This document shows, in pieces, positions 1 to 5,608 of a stretch of DNA of 5,666 nt. A program made the position numbers and the translations under genes. The notes under the pieces are model-generated. The model did not search any database and was not told where the DNA came from. It saw only the letters and a list, made by a program, of their open reading frames with translations. This stretch comes from an uncultured Erysipelotrichaceae bacterium. GTDB lineage: Bacteria; Bacillota_I; Bacilli_A; RF39; UBA660. The stretch spans positions 1 to 5,666 of the forward strand of contig CACZQZ010000057.1 in NCBI GenBank assembly GCA_902783405.1. The letters are read 5' to 3'. Position 1 is the first letter of the stretch. Every line of letters starts with the position of its first letter.

Positions 1-1255
1 CTTCTTTACCAAAATTTTCCATCATATTTTTTTCTTCTTGTTGTGATGAATTAATTTCATTTTCAAGTAATTTATTAGATACTGGAAGAGATGATGCTGC
101 TCCTATACCAGTACCAATCATAAGAGAAATGATAGTTACAATTAAAAGTTCTAAAGCAAACTGTATAGTAAGTGTACTTTTTTTCATACCAATGGTTCTA
201 AGAACGCCTATTTCATATTTTCTTTCTCTGATGTTAATTGCATTTAAAACAAGTAATATAACAGCACCTATTACAATTGTTATAATAAGTAATGTAGTTG
301 CAAAATTTTTAACATTTGAAATACTTTCCGTACTACTTTCTAGCATATCTAAATTTGTAGAAACAGTTAAATAATCACTAAGTCCTTTTTCTTTTACTTC
401 ATTTGTAAATTTTTCAATCACATCTTTACTTTTTAAAATAAACGTAGGAGTTACTCTAACATTTAATTCACTATCATTTGCTTTTATATCTTCTACTACC
501 TTTGTATTCGTAATAATACTATTAGCACTATTTGAAAACATGTCCATATTTTCAGAATTCTCTTTTTCTTCAAAAATACCTGAAATAGTTAACTCATATG
601 TTTTACTTTCATCTTTTGGATCAATGATAGTAATTGTACTACCAACCGATAAATTATTTAGATTAGCGAGTTCAGAATTAATAACGCAAGTGTAACTTTC
701 AAAATCTTCATTAATTTCACCATCTACGATTTTATAACTTCCATTTATAAAATCTTGCATAGATTCTAGTGAGCTATAACCTTTAATGGTAAAATCTCCA
801 GAATTTTCACTTTCTTCCCTTCTCCTCATAGGTCCTCTTTCATCACCATTTGGATTATCAGAAGAAGCTTTTTCGATTGTACTATTCATAGAAACAGATT
901 CCGTATAGTAATAAGATTTAACATAATCACTATCTCCATAAGATTTAATATCATCCGTACTAATATTACTTACTTCTTTGAAATTTGTTCTCATCTGATT
1001 CATCTTTTCTTCTTTTTCTTCATCAGATGAATCTTCATTAGGTTTCATTCTTTCTCTCATATTTTCTCTATTTACAGAGATACTTGCTTCCACATCATAT
1101 TTTTCTTCATAAGATTTAATAAGTTTATCTGCAGAAGATGTAATTGCAAGAGAAATGGTCACTGCAAGTCCAATTACAAATAATATAATCCCAAGTAAAA
1201 TATTTCTGCCCTTATTTCTTGTAATTGAAATAAAAGCGTTTTTTATGATATACAT
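1..1255 (-). CDS. FtsX/MacB-type ABC transporter permease, partial (3' end outside window)
   Basis: The reading frame from ATG 1255-1253 is open for 418 codons to the left edge, so the C-terminus is missing. Residues about 17-38 form TM1. A large extracytoplasmic domain of about 280 residues follows (MacB_PCD-like). TM2 is about 317-339 and TM3 about 363-387; a fourth TM, expected in this family, would lie outside. Just after TM2 is the family signature NIRERKYEIGVLRTIGMKKS (residues 341-360), typical of FtsX-domain permeases. Family knowledge: such proteins pair with a cytoplasmic ATPase and act as exporters or mechanotransmitters, for example of peptides, lipoproteins or antibiotics; the closest style is the Vex/MacB type. 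The extracytoplasmic domain carries two highly charged stretches (about 62-90 and 134-154). The start is supported by GAAGGA at 1261-1266, 5 nt upstream. The partner ATPase is not in the window. Substrate is unknown. The family call is firm; the subfamily is not. Confidence 0.93.
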   Translation of the reverse strand, partial: MYIIKNAFISITRNKGRNILLGIILFVIGLAVTISLAITSSADKLIKSYEEKYDVEASISVNRENMRERMKPNEDSSDEEKEEKMNQMRTNFKEVSNISTDDIKSYGDSDYVKSYYYTESVSMNSTIEKASSDNPNGDERGPMRRREESENSGDFTIKGYSSLESMQDFINGSYKIVDGEINEDFESYTCVINSELANLNNLSVGSTITIIDPKDESKTYELTISGIFEEKENSENMDMFSNSANSIITNTKVVEDIKANDSELNVRVTPTFILKSKDVIEKFTNEVKEKGLSDYLTVSTNLDMLESSTESISNVKNFATTLLIITIVIGAVILLVLNAINIRERKYEIGVLRTIGMKKSTLTIQFALELLIVTIISLMIGTGIGAASSLPVSNKLLENEINSSQQEEKNMMENFGKE

Positions 1256-1292
1256 TTTATTCCTTCTTTCTTTTAACAGTGTATTTTTTTTA

Positions 1293-1311
1293 TGTGAAAA
1301 AATTGTGAAAA
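1293..1311 (-). promoter_or_regulatory. Direct repeat TTTTCACA x2, 11-bp period, upstream of the permease
   Basis: On the minus strand TTTTCACA occurs at 1311-1304 and again at 1300-1293, exactly 11 bp apart (8-bp copies, 3-bp spacer). A weak -10-like TACACT lies at 1283-1278, with no good -35, so the repeats cover the -35 zone. One-helical-turn direct repeats over a poor -35 are typical of OmpR/PhoB-family response-regulator sites. Permeases of this class are often controlled by two-component systems. The operator role is inferred; AT-rich sequence can produce such repeats by chance. Confidence 0.35.
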
Positions 1312-1335
1312 GAAATTGACATTTTTATGAAATAT

Positions 1336-2082
1336 TTAACTAATCGGTAAAGAATAATTTGAACTTTCTCTTTGCATGTTACCAAAATAATAACTAGGAA
1401 CATTACCTTGTGTTAATCTAATAATAAGTGGTATATCTGTTTCTATATCAAATTTATCGGTCATTAAAGGAAGAAGACTCATCATCGTAACTTTTATATG
1501 AATGCTTACCTCTAATAAAGCGTTATTTATACCATAATTTGTAACAGAAGTATGAATATTTCCGTTAATTTCTCCTATTAAATGATATTTTATAGGAACT
1601 TTTGGAAGTATATTTATAAGAATCGGATAATCTAAGAAAAGACCTATTGGGACTTCACAAATAATACCTTTTTTTAATTTTTTTTCATCATATGCCATTA
1701 AAATATCATCTGGTAATTCTAAAAAATCAATATTTCCTTCTTCTATTTGTTTTAAATTCAAATATACACTCCCTACCATGGTACTCAAAAATTTATTAAC
1801 AACTACTGAATTAAAATCAATCGTTTGAATGTTACCATGTTCATCTTTTTCCGTTGTAACTAATCCTTCCGCATTTGCATCTTCCACCATCTGTTTTGAT
1901 ACAGCACGGTTAATGATAATCGTAGATAGTTTTTTAATTTCAATTTCAGCATAATCTAAAAGAAATGGTTTAAGTTTTTGATTTGCTTTAACAAAAAAAT
2001 AACAAAATAATACTAAAGTAGAAATCAAAATAATTATGATTTTAATTTTTTTATTTTTTTTCTTTACAATTGCTCTTTTCAT
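1336..2082 (-). CDS. yunB: Sporulation protein YunB
   Basis: This 248-residue protein matches YunB in length (about 250 aa in Bacillus) and architecture. It has a Lys-rich N-terminus, one TM anchor at residues about 13-31, then an extracytoplasmic domain. Recognisable features are a NQKLKPFLLDYAEIE-like segment after the TM and a central segment around DFNSVVVNKFLSTMV. The C-terminal core is YGINNALLEVSIHIKV, then DIPLIIRLTQGNVPSYYFG. In B. subtilis YunB is made in the mother cell under sigma-E and is needed for efficient spore formation; its biochemical role is unknown. The start is supported by AAAAGGTGA at 2085-2093, close upstream. A sigma-E-like promoter sits just above it (2105-2134). 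No hairpin terminator is seen in the 80 bp before the permease, so read-through into the permease is possible. I identified the family from its conserved C-terminal pattern, not from a search. Confidence 0.88.
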   Translation of the reverse strand: MKRAIVKKKNKKIKIIIILISTLVLFCYFFVKANQKLKPFLLDYAEIEIKKLSTIIINRAVSKQMVEDANAEGLVTTEKDEHGNIQTIDFNSVVVNKFLSTMVGSVYLNLKQIEEGNIDFLELPDDILMAYDEKKLKKGIICEVPIGLFLDYPILINILPKVPIKYHLIGEINGNIHTSVTNYGINNALLEVSIHIKVTMMSLLPLMTDKFDIETDIPLIIRLTQGNVPSYYFGNMQRESSNYSLPIS

Positions 2083-2104
2083 AAGTCACCTTTTTTCTAT
2101 TAAG

Positions 2105-2134
2105 AGTATATGCTAAGAAAAATAGGAAATAATA
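2105..2134 (-). promoter_or_regulatory. Candidate sigma-E promoter of yunB
   Basis: On the minus strand, CATATACT (2112-2105) matches the sigma-E -10 consensus CATACAnT except at one less conserved position. TATTATT (2134-2128) resembles the -35 consensus kmATATT (6 of 7), with a 15-bp spacer. The predicted transcription start near 2098 falls just upstream of the ribosome binding site at 2085-2093. This agrees with sigma-E control of yunB in B. subtilis. The match is by eye and the -35 is AT-rich, so it is moderately secure. Confidence 0.5.
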
Positions 2135-2148
2135 TTATTGGTGATAAA

Positions 2149-2601
2149 ATGAAAATAAAAGAAATAATCAAAAATGATTTTATTATTGGTAATGTAAATG
2201 ATAAAGTAAGTAAAATCGCTAAAATAATGAAAGAAAATAATATTGGATTTGTTCCTATTGAAGAAAATAAAAATATTGTTGGGATTGTTACTGATCGAGA
2301 TATTTGTATTAATGCTATATCTAATAAAGATATAGAAAATAAAATTAAAAACTATATGAAGACATCTATTATTTATATCGACGAAGAAAAAGATATAAAG
2401 GATGCTTTATATCTTATGGGAAAAGAAAAAGTTAAAAGGCTTTTAGTAACTAGAAATGATGAAGTAATTGGTGTATTATCATTATCTGATCTTTTGCATG
2501 TAAAAGAAGATGAACTTATACTTAAAACAATTCAAAGTATTTTTCACACCGATAAAATCCAAAAACAGAAAGAAGCAGAAATCGATGAATTTTATTTATA
2601 A
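2149..2601 (+). CDS. Tandem CBS-domain protein (YhcV-like)
   Basis: This 150-residue protein consists almost entirely of one Bateman module: CBS1 at residues about 3-60 and CBS2 at about 66-120. A short charged helical tail ends it. Typical CBS features are visible: IAKIMKENNIGFVPI with GIVTDRD (residues 45-51) in the first repeat, and ALYLMGKEKVKRLLV with GVLSLSDL (108-115) in the second. Stand-alone CBS pairs usually bind adenine nucleotides and act as cytoplasmic energy or redox sensors; the partner here is unknown. I chose the start at 2149 over the upstream in-frame ATG at 2110. GGTGAT (2140-2145) sits 3 nt before 2149, MKIKEII is the normal CBS beginning, and 2110 lies inside the probable yunB promoter with only a weak site before it. 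It is divergent from yunB. Its last 10 bases overlap the TPR gene tail to tail. No distinct promoter was recognised. Confidence 0.9.
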   Translation: MKIKEIIKNDFIIGNVNDKVSKIAKIMKENNIGFVPIEENKNIVGIVTDRDICINAISNKDIENKIKNYMKTSIIYIDEEKDIKDALYLMGKEKVKRLLVTRNDEVIGVLSLSDLLHVKEDELILKTIQSIFHTDKIQKQKEAEIDEFYL

Positions 2602-3464
2602 TTTTTATATTTTTGATAAAACTTATCAATTTGACTTAGTTTTTTAACCTTTACATCTTCTTTAGATTTAACGAAATAGTTTAAATCTATATAAGGTAAT
2701 TTTTCACAATCTAAAGATGGTGTCATCGTAATAAAATGACAAGTATTATGAAAGCAAATTACTTTAAAATAATCGGTCATTTTATACTTATTTCTACCAT
2801 TTTCATCATACTTAAATATATATTCATCATCATAAAAACCTGAACAAATCTTTTTGTGTGAAGGAATATATTTTTTTATTTCACTAATCACTTCATCAAT
2901 TGGAAAATCAGGGCAAAAAATGCCTGTAGATGGATTTTCCATATCTTTAGCGTAATCAGCAAGATGTTTTTTGATATGTTCTCTAAAAGCATCTTCTTCA
3001 TAATGACTCATTTGTCCAAATAAATATGAATTATTATTTTTATTTTTTTTTCCAATACCCAATTTCATTTGGCAATAAAAAACTACAGCGTCACCCAAAT
3101 TAATACTATTAACATATTCTTTATCTTGCAAATATAAATCATAACATTCTGCATATTTTTCTTGATTCAAAAGCAATTTTATTCGTGAATAATCAATAGC
3201 CTTATTTATGTGTTTTATTCGATTCACATTATTTTGTATTTTAGTATCATACTTTAGCAAATTTTCAACATAATCTAAAATATTTTCAGCATCTTCATAT
3301 TTTCCTATCTTTATTAAAATACTTGCATAAAAAGCATATGCAGCATAATCATAAGGATATTCTTGCAAATAAATTTCAAACTGTTTTTTTGCTTCAAATG
3401 GATCATCAGAATTCCATTTTAATATTTTATTAAATGCCATTTTATCATAATGTTTATCATTCAT
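2592..3464 (-). CDS. TPR-repeat protein with C-terminal domain of unknown function
   Basis: This 290-residue cytoplasmic protein has no signal peptide or TM segment. Residues about 17-68 form a clear TPR-like helix pair (PFEAKKQFEIYLQEYP, then AYAFYASILIKIGKYEDAENIL). A second degenerate repeat lies at about 95-118 (RIKLLLNQEKYAECYDLYL). The C-terminal part (about 170-275) looks alpha/beta. It contains CPDFPIDEVISEIKKYI, GFYDDEYIFKYD, DYFKVICFHNTCHFITM and LPYIDLNYF. I do not recognise it as a named domain. TPRs usually mediate protein-protein contacts, so a scaffold or adaptor is plausible, but no partner is indicated. Start evidence is the strong AAAGGAGTG (3472-3480) upstream of ATG. It is transcribed from a perfect consensus promoter in the divergent region, implying strong vegetative expression. 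Its stop lies inside the 3' end of the CBS gene, and no terminator is seen. The coding call is firm; the function is unknown. Confidence 0.9.
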   Translation of the reverse strand: MNDKHYDKMAFNKILKWNSDDPFEAKKQFEIYLQEYPYDYAAYAFYASILIKIGKYEDAENILDYVENLLKYDTKIQNNVNRIKHINKAIDYSRIKLLLNQEKYAECYDLYLQDKEYVNSINLGDAVVFYCQMKLGIGKKNKNNNSYLFGQMSHYEEDAFREHIKKHLADYAKDMENPSTGIFCPDFPIDEVISEIKKYIPSHKKICSGFYDDEYIFKYDENGRNKYKMTDYFKVICFHNTCHFITMTPSLDCEKLPYIDLNYFVKSKEDVKVKKLSQIDKFYQKYKNYK

Positions 3465-3503
3465 ATCAAAACACTCCTTTTAGGTCTTTTAAATTAATTA
3501 TTT

Positions 3504-3532
3504 ATTATAAAAGGATAAATTCTATATGTCAA
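3504..3532 (-). promoter_or_regulatory. Perfect-consensus sigma-A promoter of the TPR gene
   Basis: On the minus strand TTGACA (3532-3527) is separated by exactly 17 bp from TATAAT (3509-3504), a full 12 of 12 match to the housekeeping consensus. The predicted start near 3497 gives a leader of about 33 nt containing the AAAGGAGTG ribosome binding site. The palindrome AAGGATCCTT overlaps the upstream edge of the -35. Confidence 0.88.
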
Positions 3533-3540
3533 GGATCCTT
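3511..3540. repeat. AAGGAT repeats and AAGGATCCTT palindrome in the divergent promoter region
   Basis: AAGGAT occurs at 3511-3516 and 3531-3536, exactly 20 bp apart (about two helical turns). The second copy is part of the perfect 10-bp palindrome AAGGATCCTT (3531-3540). The elements fall in the spacer and at the -35 edge of the minus-strand promoter, and about 10 bp upstream of the candidate plus-strand -35. The placement suits an operator controlling both genes. This is inference; no regulator is known. Confidence 0.35.
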
Positions 3541-3549
3541 TTTCTCAAT

Positions 3550-3578
3550 TTGCATTTTTATAAAAAATATGTTAATAT
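3550..3578 (+). promoter_or_regulatory. Candidate sigma-A promoter (extended -10) for the 175-aa gene
   Basis: TTGCAT (3550-3555), a 17-bp spacer and TAATAT (3573-3578) preceded by TGT (3570-3572) form an extended -10 arrangement. The overlapping TATACT (3576-3581) is an alternative -10. The predicted start near 3585 lies just ahead of the ribosome binding site at 3591-3597. The hexamers are weak, so the exact choice is uncertain. Confidence 0.4.
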
Positions 3579-3602
3579 ACTACCTAAAAAAGGGGGAATA
3601 TT

Positions 3603-4130
3603 ATGTTAGAGGATTTACTAACAAATAATTTTAAAAAAACAGAGGCTTTGGAGTTTTTAAAAGTAATTATGAAAAAATATCCATTTTTAGAAGAATATTT
3701 TTATTTAAGTAATAATTCAAAAGACAAATATTTAGAAAAAGTAAAAGTTTTTGTTGATAAAGATGAAAATAGAAGCAGAAGTTATATCAAATTTGTTTTT
3801 GATGTAAATAACGAAGATGAACAAGGAATTTTTATCATTTCATTTCGAAAACAAAAAGGAAATTCCATGATGCAAGCTTTAGATTTGATTCGAAAAAGTA
3901 ATAATAAAAAATACAAGTTAGCCAATTTCTATAAAATTTATTCTTCATATGACCGTTCTTATTCTATGAGTCATAAAACTTATGCTTACTATAATACAGA
4001 AAATCAGACACTAATTGATGAGAAAAGTTTATATTTTGATTCAAATAATCGATTAATCGACTATATTGATAAAAGTTATGAAATGCCATCATATCAGAAT
4101 TTAAAATATAAAAAACTAAGGAAAATTTAA
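3603..4130 (+). CDS. Unrecognised 175-residue Tyr/Lys-rich protein
   Basis: I do not recognise this protein. It is 175 residues with no signal peptide or TM segment, hence probably cytoplasmic. The first 30 residues look helical (LEDLLTNNFKKTEALEFLKV). Residues about 45-82 look like beta strands (SYIKFVFDVNN, then GIFIISFRKQKG). The second half is strikingly rich in Tyr, Ser, Asn and Lys, including YKIYSSYDRSYSMSHKTYAYY (about 110-131) followed by a YFDSNNRLIDYID segment. Coding is well supported. AGGGGGA (3591-3597) lies 5 nt before ATG, codon use is like that of its neighbours, and the frame ends exactly in the terminator loop. It is divergent from the TPR gene and may share regulation with it through the AAGGAT elements. 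Function is unknown. Confidence 0.85.
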   Translation: MLEDLLTNNFKKTEALEFLKVIMKKYPFLEEYFYLSNNSKDKYLEKVKVFVDKDENRSRSYIKFVFDVNNEDEQGIFIISFRKQKGNSMMQALDLIRKSNNKKYKLANFYKIYSSYDRSYSMSHKTYAYYNTENQTLIDEKSLYFDSNNRLIDYIDKSYEMPSYQNLKYKKLRKI

Positions 4131-4145
4131 TTCCTTAGTTTTTTT
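4110..4145. terminator. Bidirectional intrinsic terminator shared by convergent genes
   Basis: A perfect 14-bp stem (4110-4123 with 4131-4144) encloses a 7-nt loop (4124-4130). The core is CTAAGGAA/TTCCTTAG, flanked by an A-run on the left and a T-run on the right, giving a U-tract in both directions. Both stop codons (plus-strand TAA 4128-4130 and minus-strand TAA 4129-4127) lie in the loop, so the arms encode the C-terminal residues of both proteins. Confidence 0.92.
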
Positions 4146-5512
4146 ACATCTTCTATATTTATTATACTATATAACAAATGACTCTTAACAGATAAGTAAA
4201 AATATAGAAATACGCTAAAAATAATAAGTAAAATAAATAAAATAACTTTCAATAACCAACTTTCTGGATTTTGATATAAATGAGTAATATTTAAAACAGC
4301 TGCATAAACAATTAAAGAACACAATGTAATTTTTAATATTTTATAACGAATAACTGGATAATTTATTTTATCTTGTTTATTATACATTTTAAGATTAATA
4401 TAAATTAAAATGAATAATAGTATTTCTTCATAAATAAAATAAGCTTCAAATGGAGTTATATTAATAAGATAAGAAAAATGAGTAACTAAAATAGAACCAA
4501 TTATTTTTGCTAATACATAAAACAAAATTTGTTTTATATTTATTTTTGATTTATTTTCATTATTCCATTCCCAAAAATAAGATAATAAAGAAAGAAAAAA
4601 TAATGAAAAGCAAGTGATATGAAAAATGCTACTATTTTCATGATAAATGATAAATAATATATCACTAGAAAAGAAATTTATCATTATACTCATAAAAATA
4701 AGGATAAAAGATGTTATTCCAATAGTTTTAGCATACGAATTACTTTGTACTTTATCAATTATCTTATTACAACAAAGATATATAGGATATAAAATAATAA
4801 AATACCATATAAAATAATTACTAATTTCTCTTAAAAAAACTTGTTCTTCTAAAGCAAAACTTTTATAAAAGAAAATACATAAAACAATTTCAAGTAAACA
4901 TTTTATAAAAAGAACAAAACTAAAATCAATATTTTTTATAAAAATATCTTTTAAGATAGTTTTAGAATAAACCTTTATTTCTTCTCTTTTTTCCTTTTCT
5001 TTAAAATGGAAATTACATCTAAAAAAGATAAAACAAGTATAAAGCAAATGCAATATAAATATCATCATTTCAATATAAAAAACATTATTTATAAAAGAGT
5101 CTTTTTTCATAAAGTATAGTGGTATTAATAAAATAGATAAAATATCAAATCTAATTTTTTTATAAAATCCATTTCCTTGCAAAAATATCTTTAAAGTAAA
5201 ATAAATAGGATATAAAGCAAAGAAAATAGAAATGATTTTAAAATATAATGTTTCTGCTATGGTAGATAAATAAAAACTTATAAAACTTAAAACAATACCA
5301 ATTATTTCTAAAGAAATTAAAGATTTAAAGAATACTTTTTTATTAACATAATAATACTCTTTCAATTTATTTCGATAAATTATTTTTTTAATGTCTTGAA
5401 ATCTAGTAAATAAATATATTCCTAAAATAAAAAATAAGATAGAAAATCCATAAAAAGAAGATTCTTTATTATTTTTAATTAATATTAATATAATAAAATA
5501 TATAATATTCAT
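4127..5512 (-). CDS. Polytopic membrane protein, divergent MATE/MOP-superfamily flippase-like
   Basis: This 461-residue, extremely hydrophobic protein has roughly 12-13 membrane segments, for example at about 20-36, 63-84, 89-111, 123-135, 143-165, 196-218, 231-248, 264-282, 296-314, 327-350, 358-373, 391-410 and 420-443. The layout resembles MurJ/SpoVB/Wzx-type lipid-linked oligosaccharide flippases. An amphipathic linker (37-62) follows an early TM. YFTLKIFLQGNGFYKKI (104-120) sits where the family has its RGYFQG-type motif, and the 225-290 region mimics the second-lobe TM7-8 pattern. It appears to lack a complete TM1: an in-frame TAA lies 27 nt upstream of the ATG, with no alternative start between. 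Few conserved residues remain, so this could be a degenerate or specialised member, or another transporter class. AGGAAG (5523-5528) is the ribosome binding site, 10 nt upstream. It ends in the shared terminator. The coding call is firm; the family is tentative. Confidence 0.85.
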   Translation of the reverse strand: MNIIYFIILILIKNNKESSFYGFSILFFILGIYLFTRFQDIKKIIYRNKLKEYYYVNKKVFFKSLISLEIIGIVLSFISFYLSTIAETLYFKIISIFFALYPIYFTLKIFLQGNGFYKKIRFDILSILLIPLYFMKKDSFINNVFYIEMMIFILHLLYTCFIFFRCNFHFKEKEKREEIKVYSKTILKDIFIKNIDFSFVLFIKCLLEIVLCIFFYKSFALEEQVFLREISNYFIWYFIILYPIYLCCNKIIDKVQSNSYAKTIGITSFILIFMSIMINFFSSDILFIIYHENSSIFHITCFSLFFLSLLSYFWEWNNENKSKINIKQILFYVLAKIIGSILVTHFSYLINITPFEAYFIYEEILLFILIYINLKMYNKQDKINYPVIRYKILKITLCSLIVYAAVLNITHLYQNPESWLLKVILFILLIIFSVFLYFYLSVKSHLLYSIINIEDVKKLRN

Positions 5513-5535
5513 AAAATCACTACTTCCTATAACAT

Positions 5536-5541
5536 ATTATA
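5536..5541 (-). promoter_or_regulatory. Candidate -10 box of the flippase-like gene
   Basis: A perfect TATAAT lies on the minus strand at 5541-5536, predicting a start near 5529 directly ahead of the AGGAAG ribosome binding site. The position 17 bp upstream (TTCCTT) is a poor -35 and a run of nine T fills much of the spacer, so expression may be weak or activator-dependent. Confidence 0.4.
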
Positions 5542-5582
5542 CATTAAATAGAAAAAAAAAGGAATGTTGAAAATTAGAAAAG

Positions 5583-5608
5583 AAAAAAATATGATGAATT
5601 ATCATATT
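5583..5608 (-). terminator. Intrinsic terminator of an upstream minus-strand transcript
   Basis: Read on the minus strand, AATATGAT (5608-5601), a 5-nt loop and ATCATATT (5595-5588) form an 8-bp stem. Its terminal Ts continue into a run of T ending at 5583, typical of a rho-independent terminator though the stem is AT-rich. It implies that a transcript enters from the right edge and stops before the flippase-like gene. Confidence 0.65.

Noticed and set aside
129..374. 81-residue plus-strand ORF
   Set aside because: It lies antisense to the well-supported permease TM2-TM3 region. Its hydrophobicity mirrors the membrane codons on the other strand, and it has no convincing ribosome binding site.
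1256..1335. Terminator between yunB and the permease
   Set aside because: No stable hairpin with a T-run is visible in these 80 bases; only the direct repeat and A/T runs are present.
2110..2148. Longer start for the CBS protein (13 extra residues)
   Set aside because: The ATG at 2110 lies within the candidate yunB -10 box and has a weak upstream site. The ATG at 2149 has GGTGAT close upstream and matches the usual CBS N-terminus.
2613..2629. Inverted repeat TTGATAA-AAC-TTATCAA as the CBS-gene terminator
   Set aside because: The stem has a single G-C pair, a 3-nt loop and no continuous T-tract after it. It also lies in TPR-gene coding sequence, so it is too weak to annotate as a terminator.
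3434..3628. 64-residue plus-strand ORF across the divergent promoter region
   Set aside because: It overlaps the start of the TPR gene, both promoters and the start of the 175-aa gene. It has no ribosome binding site and a composition unlike a real protein.
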